A stretch of DNA of 64,000 bases from contig NZ_CP073720.1 of NCBI RefSeq assembly GCF_025137375.1, positions 9,696,501 to 9,760,500 on the forward strand, written 5' to 3'. How positions within the stretch are numbered: the first letter of the stretch is position 1; each line of letters starts with the position of its first letter. A program made the position numbers and the translations under genes. This stretch comes from Dactylosporangium fulvum (GTDB lineage: Bacteria > Actinomycetota > Actinomycetes > Mycobacteriales > Micromonosporaceae). The notes under the pieces were generated by a model. That model was not told where the DNA came from and made no database searches. It worked only from the letters and a program-made list of their open reading frames with translations. This document shows, in pieces, positions 17,718-27,159 of the stretch.

Positions 17718-20204
17718 TTATGCGCCTCCCAGCATCGGCACACGGGCGGCCAGCCATTCCGCGAAATCGTCCGCCGGCAGCGGCTTGGAGATGTGGTAGC
17801 CCTGGACCAGGTTGCAGCCCTCCTGCCGCAGGTGGCTCAGGGTATGCACGTCCTCGACGCCCTCGGCGACGACCATCAGGTCGAGCGCGTGGCCGAGCTG
17901 GACGGCCGAGCGGACCACGGCCCGGTCCCGGTGGTCGACCGCGATCCGCTGTACGAACGACCGGTCGATCTTCATCTCGTGGATCGGCAGCTCACGGAGG
18001 CGGCCGAGCGAGGAGTACCCGGTGCCGAAGTCGTCGATCGCCAGCTTGACGCCGAGTGCGTGCAGCCGGTCGAGCGTGACCAGCGCGCCGGTCGGGTCGG
18101 CCATGATCGTGCTCTCGGTGATCTCCAGGGTCAGCGCGCTCGCCGGCACCCCGGCCTGGCCCAGCAGCCGGTCCACGATGTCGGGCAGGTCCGCCTCCTG
18201 GAGGCTGTTCGGCGACAGGTTGACCGCGACGTGGAGATCGTGTCCCATCCGGCGCCAGGACGCGCAGCGGCGCAGCGACACCTCCAGCACGTGCAGGGTC
18301 AGCGGCCGGATCAGCCCGCTGTGCTCGGCCAGGGGGATGAACTCGTCCGGCGGCACGAACCCGTGCACCGGGTGGTGCCAGCGGGCCAGGGCCTCGGCGC
18401 CGACGACCAGGCCGGTCGCGGTCTCGAGCTTCGGCTGGAAGACCACGACGATGTCGTGGCGCTGGATCGCCTCCCGCAGGTCGGCGACCATCGCCAGCCG
18501 GCGCGGGCTGTTGCGGTCGTCGTCCGGCTGGTAGACGCGCACCCCGCCGCGGGTCGTCTTCGCCACGTACATCGCCACGTCCGCGCGCTGGATCAGCGTC
18601 TTGGCGTCGTGGCCGTGCTCCGGGGCGAGCACGATGCCGATGCTGACACGGGCGTTGAGCCGCAGGTGGCCGATGGCGATCGGGTGCTCCATCGCGGCCG
18701 CCAGGTCGTCGCCGACCGCGACGGCGACCTCGTGCGTGCGGATGTCCGGCAGCAGTACGGCGAACTCGTCACCGCCGAACCGCGCCACCGTGCCGCGGCC
18801 GTCGATCCGGGTCTGCAGCCGCTCGCCGACCTGCCGCAGCAGTTCGTCGCCGACGTCGTGGCCGAGCGCGTCGTTCACGTCCTTGAACCGGTCGAGGTCC
18901 ATGAGCAGGACGGCGGCCGGCGTGTCGGCGGCGCGCAGCTCGTCGGTCAGCGCCTGGAACCGCTGCCGGTTCGGCAGGCCGGTCAGCGGGTCGTACAGCG
19001 CCAGATGCTCCTTCTGCGCCACCTCCTGCCGCAGTTCGTCGAGCAGTCGGGCCTTGGTGAGCGAGAGGCTGGCGTGGTTGGCGAGGGCCTGGAACAGCCG
19101 CACGTGCTGCTCGCCGAAGGTCGGGATGTCGGGGAGGCTGTCGGCCACGAGGAGCACCCCGGTCGCACCGTCGTTCAGCGGTACGGGCACCGCGATGCCG
19201 TCCTCGATCGACCCGATCACGCGGCCGCCCCGCGCGACGAGAACCGGCTCACCGCGGCGCGCCGGCTGCCACCAGGCGGTGTCCGGCAGGGCGTCGACGA
19301 CGCTGGTGTCCAGCGTGTGCCGGCCGTACATGCGCAGCCGCACGTAGGTGCTCTCCGGCCCGGGCAGGATCAGCTCGGCCCGCTCCGCGCGCAACTGGTC
19401 GCGGGCCTGCTCGAGGACGATCCGGGCGACGCCGCCGGTGTCGAGCGGGCCGTCCAGGGCGCGCGTGAACGCGTACAGCTCCTCCACCTGCTGGTGACCC
19501 TGGCTCTGCCGGTTGTACGCGCGATAGGCGAAATACATGATCACTGAGACGATCGCGAGCAGCGCGATGGCCCGCCGGTCGCGCTCCATGGCCAGCGCGC
19601 TGATCAGGCCGATGCTCGTGGTGACGACCACGAGTGGCAGGCCCTGCAGGGCGCGGGGCAGGCGCTTCCACTCCGTCGGGTCGTCGTGCAGGGCGATCAC
19701 GGCCGTGACGAGGACGGCGGCGATGACGTCCGACATCAGCATGACGATCAGGACGTACAACCACCCCGCGGGCCCCGTCCCGGGGTGCGGCCCGGCGAGG
19801 GCGTGCAGCATGGCGGCCGTGGCCGTGGTCTGCACGCCGAGGAGGGCCATGTTGAAGCCGAGCTTGACGCCGCGCTGGCCGCGCAGGAGAGCCAGGCCGA
19901 TCACGCCGCCGAGGAGGCGCACCGCGAGCAGCAGGGTCGGGTCGGTGGACAGCAGCCCCAGGACCATCGGGATCTCGCTGAGGCTCATCGCGTGCCCGCC
20001 GCGGCGGACGCGGATGTGCACCGCGAACCCCTCGGTCAGCGCGAACGCGACGAGCAGGATCCCCAACGGAACCGGATCCGGGTTCTCCGGCAGCCCGGCG
20101 TCGCGCACCCACAGCGTGTGTGCCACGACGGTCGCGACGCCCAACCAGAGGCTGAGCGCCGCGACCCGGGCGTCCGGGCGGCTCCACCCGCGCACTTTTG
20201 TCAT
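17718..20204 (-). CDS. Membrane GAF-GGDEF-EAL cyclic-di-GMP protein
   Basis: An 828-residue protein that can in principle make and degrade c-di-GMP. Residues about 10-210 carry a multi-helix membrane sensor, a GAF-like domain follows (about 230-400), then GGDEF with an intact FGGDEF active site near 477 and EAL with AEALARWHHP near 604 and DDFGTGYSSL. Both catalytic motifs look complete. The ATG at 20204 is preferred to one at 20312 that would lie inside the upstream protease gene. It starts 28 nt after the subtilase stop, so the pair probably forms an operon. Confidence 0.92.
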   Translation of the reverse strand: MTKVRGWSRPDARVAALSLWLGVATVVAHTLWVRDAGLPENPDPVPLGILLVAFALTEGFAVHIRVRRGGHAMSLSEIPMVLGLLSTDPTLLLAVRLLGGVIGLALLRGQRGVKLGFNMALLGVQTTATAAMLHALAGPHPGTGPAGWLYVLIVMLMSDVIAAVLVTAVIALHDDPTEWKRLPRALQGLPLVVVTTSIGLISALAMERDRRAIALLAIVSVIMYFAYRAYNRQSQGHQQVEELYAFTRALDGPLDTGGVARIVLEQARDQLRAERAELILPGPESTYVRLRMYGRHTLDTSVVDALPDTAWWQPARRGEPVLVARGGRVIGSIEDGIAVPVPLNDGATGVLLVADSLPDIPTFGEQHVRLFQALANHASLSLTKARLLDELRQEVAQKEHLALYDPLTGLPNRQRFQALTDELRAADTPAAVLLMDLDRFKDVNDALGHDVGDELLRQVGERLQTRIDGRGTVARFGGDEFAVLLPDIRTHEVAVAVGDDLAAAMEHPIAIGHLRLNARVSIGIVLAPEHGHDAKTLIQRADVAMYVAKTTRGGVRVYQPDDDRNSPRRLAMVADLREAIQRHDIVVVFQPKLETATGLVVGAEALARWHHPVHGFVPPDEFIPLAEHSGLIRPLTLHVLEVSLRRCASWRRMGHDLHVAVNLSPNSLQEADLPDIVDRLLGQAGVPASALTLEITESTIMADPTGALVTLDRLHALGVKLAIDDFGTGYSSLGRLRELPIHEMKIDRSFVQRIAVDHRDRAVVRSAVQLGHALDLMVVAEGVEDVHTLSHLRQEGCNLVQGYHISKPLPADDFAEWLAARVPMLGGA

Positions 20205-20232
20205 TCCTGCCCTGTTGATGTTTCTGACCCGG

Positions 20233-22014
20233 TTACTTCCAGATGGAGGCGGACCAGTAGCTCCCACTCCAAGTTCGGCCGCTCCACGTCGTTCCTGACC
20301 AAGTTCGGCCACTCCATGTGCGGCCGTCCCATACGGCGCCGCTCCACGTGCGCCCGCTCCAGGTGCGGCCGGCCCAGTTGGTGCCGGACCAGGTCACGCC
20401 GGTCCAGTTCCGCCCGGTCGTTGTGGTGCCGGTGAGCGAGGTGCCGGTCCAGACGGCCCCGTTCCAGGTGCCGCCGCTCCACGCGGTGCCCGCCGAGGCG
20501 GCCTTCGCCCAGGTCGTGCCGTTCCAGGCGCGGCCCATGATGTCCGTCTCGCCGGTGAGCTCCGTGTCCGTGGTCGGGTCCGCCACGTGTGCGGTACCGC
20601 GGGAACTCTCCAACGAGCCCGTGCCGGTCGACGCCGCCCAGGTCTGGGTGGTCGTCGGCGTCGGCGCCTGGATCGCCTTCAGGATGTTGAGCTGGCCCGC
20701 GCCCCGGCCCAGGACCTCGGCCGCCGGCATGGCATCGGCGGTACTGGTGAGCAGCTTCTTCACCTGGTCCGGCGTGAGTCCCGGGCGTTGCTGCAGCAGC
20801 AGTGCCGCCGCGCCGGAGGTGATGGCCGCGGCCTGCGAGCTGCCGCTGCCCCGGAAGAACCGGCCGGTCGTGTCGCCCGGCACCAGCCCGGTCGGGTAGT
20901 TCACGTCGATGTACGCGCCGGGATCCCGCAGCCCCACGATCGAGCGGCCCGGCGCGGTCAGGTCGACCGACCGGGTGGTGTTGCCCCGGCTGCTGAAGTC
21001 GGCGACCACGTCGTCGGAGCGCGAGTCGGTACCTTTCGAGTCGGCGGCGCCGACCGCGATGACGTACGGGTTGGCCGCCGGCATCGACAGCGCGGTCCGG
21101 GTCTTGCCGTCGTTGCCGCCGGAGACCACCACCGTGATTCCCTTCTTCCAGGCCGCCTCCACCGCGTGCGAGAGCGGGTCGAGGCGTGCGTCCTGGTAGG
21201 AATCGGTGCCGAACGACAGGTTCAGCACCCTGATGTTGAGCCTCGGGTCGTTGCGGTGCGTGACGACCCAGTCGATCGCCGCGATGACCTGCGAGACGTC
21301 GGTCGCACCGTCGGCGGTGGCGACCTTCACGCTGATCAGGTTGGCGTTGGGCGCCATGCCGGTGAAGTTGCCCGGGACGTTGACGGTCAGCGGGTTGACG
21401 TCCGGGTCCCGCCCGGCGATCAGGCCCGCCATGTGCGTGCCGTGCCCGAACGTGTCGACGTACCGCAGGTTCGGCGCCTGCGACTCGAACGACAGGTCCG
21501 GGCCGTTGACGATCCGGGCCGGGTCGTTGAGCCCCTTGACCGGCGCGACGCCGGAGTCGATGAGGGCGACGCCGATGCCCGTACCGAGGATGTTCTTGCC
21601 GGCGGGGTCGTTCTTCCGCCACACGTCGACAGCGCCGGTGGCCCGGACCACGTTGTACATGGAGTTCGGGTCGCCATCAGCGCGCCATCGATTACCTTGG
21701 AGGTCCACCTCACCGTCGAGGGCCACCGCCCGCACCCCGGGTGCGGCCTCCAGCGCGGTGATCTGCTGCGTCGGTACCTCAGCCGCGAAGCCGGCCACGA
21801 TCGACAACGGCCGGCCGACCGTGCCGCCGGTGCGGGTCACCGCGCGGGCGGCCGCGTCAGGATCGTCGTAGGTGACGATGACGCGGGTCAGGTCGCCGGC
21901 GGCCGTTGCCGGCCGGCGTGCTGCGGCTGCCGGCCCGCCCGGGGTCGCTAGGGCCGCGATCCCGATGATCGCGGCGGCGGCGACACCCAGTGCGCTCCGG
22001 TACTTGCTCGGCAT
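20233..22014 (-). CDS. Secreted S8 subtilisin-like protease with WSG-repeat tail
   Basis: 593 residues. A signal peptide (ALGVAAAAIIGIAAL ... GPAAAA) is followed by an inhibitor-like propeptide and the S8 domain. Catalytic triad: Asp153 in ALIDSGVA, His191 in FGHGTHMAG, Ser393 in GSGSSQAA (Gly-Ser-Ser in place of the usual Gly-Thr-Ser), with oxyanion Asn301 in SGGNDG. From about residue 470 the chain becomes a tandem repeat of W-(S/N/T)-G-x-x-W units ending WSASIWK. The ATG at 22014 follows GGAAGGGGA; an upstream GTG/ATG at 22029 is less likely. The Trp-rich tail may bind cell wall or polysaccharide; that is a guess. Confidence 0.92.
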   Translation of the reverse strand: MPSKYRSALGVAAAAIIGIAALATPGGPAAAARRPATAAGDLTRVIVTYDDPDAAARAVTRTGGTVGRPLSIVAGFAAEVPTQQITALEAAPGVRAVALDGEVDLQGNRWRADGDPNSMYNVVRATGAVDVWRKNDPAGKNILGTGIGVALIDSGVAPVKGLNDPARIVNGPDLSFESQAPNLRYVDTFGHGTHMAGLIAGRDPDVNPLTVNVPGNFTGMAPNANLISVKVATADGATDVSQVIAAIDWVVTHRNDPRLNIRVLNLSFGTDSYQDARLDPLSHAVEAAWKKGITVVVSGGNDGKTRTALSMPAANPYVIAVGAADSKGTDSRSDDVVADFSSRGNTTRSVDLTAPGRSIVGLRDPGAYIDVNYPTGLVPGDTTGRFFRGSGSSQAAAITSGAAALLLQQRPGLTPDQVKKLLTSTADAMPAAEVLGRGAGQLNILKAIQAPTPTTTQTWAASTGTGSLESSRGTAHVADPTTDTELTGETDIMGRAWNGTTWAKAASAGTAWSGGTWNGAVWTGTSLTGTTTTGRNWTGVTWSGTNWAGRTWSGRTWSGAVWDGRTWSGRTWSGTTWSGRTWSGSYWSASIWK

Positions 22015-22192
22015 TCGGTCCCCTTCCACGGGTCGACGACTCGCCGTGATCCATGGTTCAGCAGCCGGTTGCGGAGCGTTGTCAACAGGTTGGCCACTCT
22101 TCGCGCTTTACCGATTTACGGAAAGTGACAGACCTCACCGGGCTTACGGCCTGTCGCGGCCCGCAGTGGAGGACATGGGGGTCGGACGCGGC

Positions 22193-22684
22193 CTACGGGG
22201 ACGGGGTCGACACTGCGCGGCGGCGGGCGCCCGGGCCGGGCTGCGGGAGCACGTCGCGCGGAGGGATCTCGGCGTGGCCGGCCTCGCAGATCAGGACGGC
22301 GTGGACCTCGGCGCCGCAGTCGCGGTGGACGGTCGCCAAGGGCGGGCCGCCCGGGTCGGCAAGGTAGCGGTCGCCCCACTCGCGGACCGCGACCAGCAGC
22401 GGGTAGAGATCGAAGCCCTTCTCGGTGAGCCGGTACTCGTCGCGCGCCCGCGCGCCGGGCTCACGATACGGAACACGGCGCAGCACGCCGTTTTCCACCA
22501 GCACGCCGAGCCGGTTGGTCAGCACCTGACGGGGGATGCCGGTCCGCTCGCGCATGTCGTCGAACCGGAAGATGCCGTTGAAGACCTCTCGCAGGACCAC
22601 AACCGTCCAGCGCTCACCGAGGATCGCCATCGTCCGGCCGATGGTGCAGTTTTCCACAGACCACTCGAGTGCCGCGGGTCTCAT
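22193..22684 (-). CDS. HxlR family transcriptional regulator
   Basis: 163 residues. It shows the HxlR winged-helix pattern: a Cys near the N-terminus (VENCTIGRTMAILGERW), then TVVVLREVFNGIFRFDDM, IPRQVLTNRLGVLVENGVL and EYRLTEKG. HxlR regulators often sense electrophiles or oxidants through this Cys. It is divergent from the thioesterase at 22750 with three copies of an octamer in the spacer, so it probably controls that gene and itself. Confidence 0.9.
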   Translation of the reverse strand: MRPAALEWSVENCTIGRTMAILGERWTVVVLREVFNGIFRFDDMRERTGIPRQVLTNRLGVLVENGVLRRVPYREPGARARDEYRLTEKGFDLYPLLVAVREWGDRYLADPGGPPLATVHRDCGAEVHAVLICEAGHAEIPPRDVLPQPGPGARRRAVSTPSP

Positions 22685-22702
22685 GCACCCAGGCTATCCC
22701 CA

Positions 22703-22765
22703 CCTGAGTCTGGTTGACAGATCCAGCAGGGGCGCGAGAACCTGAGTCCATGACGCAGACTCAGG
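22703..22765. promoter_or_regulatory. Three CCTGAGTC octamers between hxlR-type and thioesterase genes
   Basis: CCTGAGTC occurs at 22703-22710 and 22741-22748, and inverted as GACTCAGG at 22758-22765, just inside the thioesterase gene. Spacing of starts is 38 and 17 nt. Position between divergent genes suggests HxlR operators. Confidence 0.5.
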
Positions 22766-23256
22766 ACGGGCTCCGCAGCCGTACCTTCTCCTGGTCCGAC
22801 CCGATGCTAAACGCCGCCCAGCTGGGCAAGCGCAGCGGCCTCGAACTGCTGCAGGCGATGTCCCGCGGCGAGTTGCCCGCGCCGCCGGTCAGCCATCTGC
22901 TGGGGACCGGGCGGCTGGAGGCGGAGCACGGGCGCGTCGTGGTGACCCTGGAGCCGCAGGAGTACCACTACAACCCCCTGGGCAGCATCCACGGCGGTGT
23001 CCTCGCGACCCTGCTGGACACCGCGACCGGGTGCGCCGTGCATTCCACCCTGCCGGCCGGCGTCGGATACACCACCCTCGACCTCACGACCAAGTTCCTG
23101 CGCCCGGCGGCCGTCGCGTCCGGCCTGCTGACCTGCGAGGGCACGGTCATCTCGAAGGGCCGCCGCACCGCGCTGGCCCAGGCGCAGATCACCGACGCCC
23201 GCGGCGGGCTCGTCGCGCACGCGACCTCGACCTGCATGCTGTTCGACCTGGGATAG
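22750..23256 (+). CDS. PaaI-type hotdog-fold thioesterase
   Basis: 168 residues. A hotdog domain with the PaaI pattern NPLGSIHGGVLATLLDTATG (about residues 76-95), then FLRPA and LVAHATSTCMLF. These enzymes hydrolyse acyl- or aryl-CoA esters, typically for CoA recycling. The ATG at 22750 is chosen over one at 22714 because the shorter version leaves the divergent control region free. The likely regulator is the adjacent HxlR protein. Confidence 0.85.
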   Translation: MTQTQDGLRSRTFSWSDPMLNAAQLGKRSGLELLQAMSRGELPAPPVSHLLGTGRLEAEHGRVVVTLEPQEYHYNPLGSIHGGVLATLLDTATGCAVHSTLPAGVGYTTLDLTTKFLRPAAVASGLLTCEGTVISKGRRTALAQAQITDARGGLVAHATSTCMLFDLG

Positions 23257-23286
23257 GTTCCCAGCCGGCGCACAGCCCGCCCGGAA

Positions 23287-23449
23287 GCCCCGGACAGGGT
23301 CGGGCTCGTTGCACACGCACGCGGTGGAGCTGGCGGTACCGGTAGGAGCCAACCTGACCGCGACGGTCATGCGATTCGTGCTGATGAGGGTATGGGTGTT
23401 CCGCCGGTACGATAACGTCAAAAACGGTGAAAGCGGGATTTCTTCATGA
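23287..23449 (+). pseudogene. C-terminal relic of a GtrA-like membrane protein
   Basis: In one frame the sequence reads ELAVPVGANLTATVMRFV followed by LMRVWVFRRYDN, which is the typical last transmembrane helix and basic end of GtrA-family proteins. It stops at 23449, overlapping the start of the next gene. Nothing of the preceding helices remains between it and the thioesterase stop. Confidence 0.4.
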
Positions 23450-24473
23450 ATTGCGCGACGGTGTCACGCCGCGCGCCGGTGCGCTGGTCCTCGCCGTCCT
23501 CGCCCTCCAGCTGGGGTTCATCGCCAGCTACATCGGGGCGTTCCACGAGCCGACCCCGCACCGCATCCCGGTGGCCGTCACCGCACCGGCCGCAGCCCTG
23601 ACCGAGCTGGTCGACCGGCTCAACTCGCTGCCGGGTGAGCCGCTCGAAGCGCGGGCCGTGCCCACCGAGGAGTCGGCGCGCCGGATGATCAACCGCCGGG
23701 AGGTGTACGGCGCGTTCATCGTCTCGGCGCAGGACGCCACCGACCGGCTCATCATCGCCAGCGGTGCCGGGGCGAGCGTCGGCCAGGCCCTCGTCCAGAT
23801 CTTCACGCCGCTCGAGGACCAGCAGGAGCGGGCGTTCACCACGGAGGACGCGAAGCCGGCCCTGCTCGGCGACGCCCGCGGCCTGTCCGGCTTCTACCTC
23901 GCGCTCGGCTGGGTGGTCGGCGGCTACCTCGTCGCGATCGCGGTCAGCACGAGCAAGGGCTCCCGGCCGGCCAACCCGCACCGGGCGCTCATCCGCCTGG
24001 GTTCGCTGCTGGCGTACGCGCTGCTGTCCGGCATCGGCGGGGCTCTCATCAGCGGCGCCGTCTTCGGCGCGACCGACGGGCACCTGGGCCGGCTGTGGTG
24101 GTTCGGCGCCCTGCTGGTGTTCGCCTCGGGCTGCTTCACGATGGCGCTGCAGGCCGCGTTCGGCTTCGTCGGCACCGGGCTGGCCGTGCTGCTGTTCGTG
24201 GTGCTGGGCAACCCGAGCGCGGGCGGCGCCTATCCCGCCCCGCTGCTGCCGCCCTTCTGGCGGGCGGTCGGACCGTGGCTCCCGCCGGGGCTCGGCACCG
24301 AGGCGATCCGCGGCATCGTCTACTTCGACAGCGTCGGCGTCGGGCGGTCGGCGCTGATCCTCGCCGGATACGCGCTGATCGGTGTCGTCGGCACCCTGGT
24401 CGTGGCCCGGATCACGCAGCCGAGACCGGTGGTCATCCCGCCCAGCCGAAGTCTGGTGCCCGTTTCGCAGTGA
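23427..24473 (+). CDS. YhgE/ABC-2-type integral membrane protein
   Basis: 348 residues from a GTG. One N-terminal membrane helix (GALVLAVLALQLGFIASYIG), an extracytoplasmic domain of about 110 residues with RRMINRREVYGAFIV, which is the pattern of DUF3533/YhgE and ABC-2 permeases, then about five helices (LALGWVVGGYLVAIAV onward). No ATPase gene adjoins, so an export role is only suggested. It overlaps the GtrA-like relic upstream. Confidence 0.75.
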   Translation: MKAGFLHELRDGVTPRAGALVLAVLALQLGFIASYIGAFHEPTPHRIPVAVTAPAAALTELVDRLNSLPGEPLEARAVPTEESARRMINRREVYGAFIVSAQDATDRLIIASGAGASVGQALVQIFTPLEDQQERAFTTEDAKPALLGDARGLSGFYLALGWVVGGYLVAIAVSTSKGSRPANPHRALIRLGSLLAYALLSGIGGALISGAVFGATDGHLGRLWWFGALLVFASGCFTMALQAAFGFVGTGLAVLLFVVLGNPSAGGAYPAPLLPPFWRAVGPWLPPGLGTEAIRGIVYFDSVGVGRSALILAGYALIGVVGTLVVARITQPRPVVIPPSRSLVPVSQ

Positions 24474-24500
24474 ACGCCGCGGCCCCTCGGCAAGCTCCTT

Positions 24501-25970
24501 TCACCATTCGTGGACGGGGACGTTGGAGTGCATCCTCGGAAGGTACTCCTGCAGCAGTTTCCGCATCGTGTCGTCCCGCTCGACGGGGCCCCTGCCCTCG
24601 ATGGCGTGCGCGGTCTCGACCTGCCAGGCAGCACCGTTGCGGTGCGACAGGCAGCGCTGCTCGATGATGCCGAGCAGCCGGTCGCGCTGCTCCGGTGCGA
24701 CACCCCAGCCCTCCAGCCCTTCGTGGGCGAGCGGCAGCAGGCGCCGCAGCACCAGCTCGGTCACCGGCACCGAGCCGAGACCGGGCCAGAACAGGGCCGC
24801 GTCGATGCCTTGCCTGGCGGCGTTGTGGAAGTTCTCCTCCGCCACGCCGAACGACATCTGCGTCCACACCGGCCGGTCCTGTTCGGCGAGCCGGCGCACC
24901 AGGCCGAAGTAGAAGGCGGCGTTGGCCATGCTGTCGACGACGGTCGGGCCGGCGGGCAGGACCCGGTTCTCGACGCGGACGTGCGGCTTGCCGTCGACCA
25001 CGTCGTAGATCGGCCGGTTCCAGCGGTAGATCGTGCCGTTGTGCAGCCGCAGCTCGCCCAGCCGCGGCACGCCGCCGGCCTCGAGCACCGCCACCGGGTC
25101 CTCGTCCTCGCAGATCGGCAGGAGCGCCTGGAAGTACCGCACGTTCTCCTCGAACAGGTCGAAGATGCTGGTGATCCAGCGCTCGCCGAACCAGACCCGT
25201 GGCCGCACGCCCTGCGACTTGAGCTCCTCGGCCCGCGTGTCGGTGGCCTGCTCGAACAGCGGGATGCGGGTCTCCCGCCACAGCTCCCGCCCGAACAGGA
25301 ACGGCGCGTTGGCCCCGAGCGCCACCTGGGCACCGGCGATGGCCTGGGCCGCGTTCCAGTACGCGGCGAACTGCTGCGGCGCCACCTGGAGATGGAACTG
25401 TACGGATGTGCAGGCGGCCTCGGGCGCGATGGAGTCGCACCGCACGTTGAGCCGCTCGACGCCGTCGATGACGATCTGGAGGTCCTCGCCACGCGCCGCG
25501 AAGATCTGCTCGTTGAGCAGCGCATACCGGGGGTTGGCCGACAGCACGTCGGGGGTCAGCTGGTCCCGCCGGAGCGTCGGCAGGATGCCGATCATGGCCA
25601 GCCGCGTGTCGACGCCGGCGGCGTGCTCCTCGGCGGCGTTCAGGCTCTCCCGTACCTGTGCCTCGAACCTGGCCAGCCCGTCACCCTCGAGCCGCTGCGG
25701 CGGCACGTTGATCTCGATGTTGAACTGCCCGAGCTCGGTCACGAAGGCCGGGTCGGCGAGCGCGTCGAGGACCCGCTGGTTGCGCAGTGCCGGATCGTGC
25801 TGCTCGTCGACGAGGTTGAGCTCGATCTCGAGCCCGCTCATCCCGCGCCCGTCCTCAAAGGGAGCGTCGGCGAGCATCCGCGCGAAGGCATCAAGGCATT
25901 GACGCACCTTGTCGCGATACCGCATCCGATCCTCGCGGCTGAATTCGCGTGTCTCGACGTCTTTGCCCAT
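24501..25970 (-). CDS. GCS2-type glutamate-cysteine ligase family protein
   Basis: 489 residues. Carboxylate-amine ligase fold of the GCS2 family, with GLEIELNLVDE, the metal/ATP-binding EFNIEINVPP-like segment (here QFNIEINVPPQRL), ACTSVQFHLQV, SIFDLFEENVRYFQ and FGVAEENFHNAARQG. Family members join glutamate to an amine; actual substrate (Cys or another amine) is not shown. The ATG at 25970 has GGAGG 9 nt upstream. A longer frame to 26003 is unlikely. Confidence 0.88.
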   Translation of the reverse strand: MGKDVETREFSREDRMRYRDKVRQCLDAFARMLADAPFEDGRGMSGLEIELNLVDEQHDPALRNQRVLDALADPAFVTELGQFNIEINVPPQRLEGDGLARFEAQVRESLNAAEEHAAGVDTRLAMIGILPTLRRDQLTPDVLSANPRYALLNEQIFAARGEDLQIVIDGVERLNVRCDSIAPEAACTSVQFHLQVAPQQFAAYWNAAQAIAGAQVALGANAPFLFGRELWRETRIPLFEQATDTRAEELKSQGVRPRVWFGERWITSIFDLFEENVRYFQALLPICEDEDPVAVLEAGGVPRLGELRLHNGTIYRWNRPIYDVVDGKPHVRVENRVLPAGPTVVDSMANAAFYFGLVRRLAEQDRPVWTQMSFGVAEENFHNAARQGIDAALFWPGLGSVPVTELVLRRLLPLAHEGLEGWGVAPEQRDRLLGIIEQRCLSHRNGAAWQVETAHAIEGRGPVERDDTMRKLLQEYLPRMHSNVPVHEW

Positions 25971-26049
25971 GGGATGCCACCTCCGCGGGTGTGCCGTCCA
26001 CATGGCATACCACGCCCGGTGCGTTTTTACTCGTGCGTCCCACGGGGGC

Positions 26050-27159
26050 TCAGCTCACGTGTGGTCGCAGCCCCAGGTGGCGCAGCGCGGCCTCGGCGCT
26101 CGGCTGGTAGGGCAGCTTCCCGAGGTACCGCTGCCAGTCCCGGCGGTCGTCGGCCCAGGCCCGCAGGTACGCGACGCACAACTCCGGGGTGATCCGCCGG
26201 CTCCGGCCCTGGGCACCCTTCAGGGCGACCACCATGCGATCGCGCTCGTTCTCGGTGGCGACCGCGGCCCGGGGGATGCGGTCCAGGACGTGCTGAATGA
26301 AGTCGCGGCGGACCTGGAGGTACGTCTTCCAGTAGGCGGTGTCCGCGGCGGCGATGTCCTTGCCGTCGTCGAGCAGCGCGTAGACGCCCTCGGCGAGTGT
26401 GTCCCCCAGTTCCTCGCCGCGCGCCCGGTCGGCGTTGCGGAAGGGGTCGTACTCCTTCTGGTCCACCTTGCCCACCATGGCGACCGGGTCGAGCCGGCGG
26501 CCGTTGAGCAGGAAGAACCAGTCCTCGTTGTAGATGCTCGGGAAGAACGACCGGGCCGCCCGCACCTGGACGACCAGCGAACCCCCGCCGACGAACGTGC
26601 CCTGCGGGCCGCCGACCTTGCGGTAGGCGTGGCAGACCACCGAGTTGTCCGGGAACCCGTAGTTGATCAGGCCGACCGCGGTGTGCGTCTCGGCGAGCGC
26701 CGCGGCGTCCTGGATGTCCCGGGCGTTCTCGACGCGGATGTCGTCGTCGAGGAACAGCACGAACCGCCAGCCGACCATCCAGGCCAGGGCGAGCCCGATG
26801 TTGCGCTTCAGGCTGGTGTCGGTCTTGCGGTCGAACAGGCCCCGCTCGGCGGTGCGCAGCAGTTCCGAGGTGCGGAAGTCGGGCAGTCGTGGGACGCTCT
26901 CGCCGCCGACGTCGACGGCGACGGCCCGCACGCCGTAGTCGGTGGCGAGGTCACAGGAGCGCTCGGCGTCGGCCCAGCCGCTGCACAGCACCACGAGCTG
27001 GCTCTCGAGGTCGCGGGCCAGCTTCGCGGCCTCGCGCAGATACGTGTACGGGCGGGCGGTCGGCACGATGACGGCGTTGACCTCCGCCGGGCGCATCGAC
27101 CGGCTCTGAACGGTGCTGAGGAGCCGCGTGTGCGACTCATGGTGTCTGCCGGTCGTCAC
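26050..27159 (-). CDS. Glycosyltransferase-like protein (DDD motif), XRE-linked
   Basis: 369 residues from a GTG that overlaps the stop of the upstream XRE gene by 4 nt (GTGA). A nucleotide-sugar-transferase-like core is seen: an N-terminal NAVIVPTARPYTYLREA, then KRNIGLALAWMVGWRFVLFL followed by DDD (the metal-binding acidic motif), NYGFPDNSV, GTFVGGGSLVVQ and FPSIYNEDWFFLLNG. The acceptor and product are unknown. The coupling suggests the two genes act as a unit. Confidence 0.7.
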   Translation of the reverse strand: MTTGRHHESHTRLLSTVQSRSMRPAEVNAVIVPTARPYTYLREAAKLARDLESQLVVLCSGWADAERSCDLATDYGVRAVAVDVGGESVPRLPDFRTSELLRTAERGLFDRKTDTSLKRNIGLALAWMVGWRFVLFLDDDIRVENARDIQDAAALAETHTAVGLINYGFPDNSVVCHAYRKVGGPQGTFVGGGSLVVQVRAARSFFPSIYNEDWFFLLNGRRLDPVAMVGKVDQKEYDPFRNADRARGEELGDTLAEGVYALLDDGKDIAAADTAYWKTYLQVRRDFIQHVLDRIPRAAVATENERDRMVVALKGAQGRSRRITPELCVAYLRAWADDRRDWQRYLGKLPYQPSAEAALRHLGLRPHVS

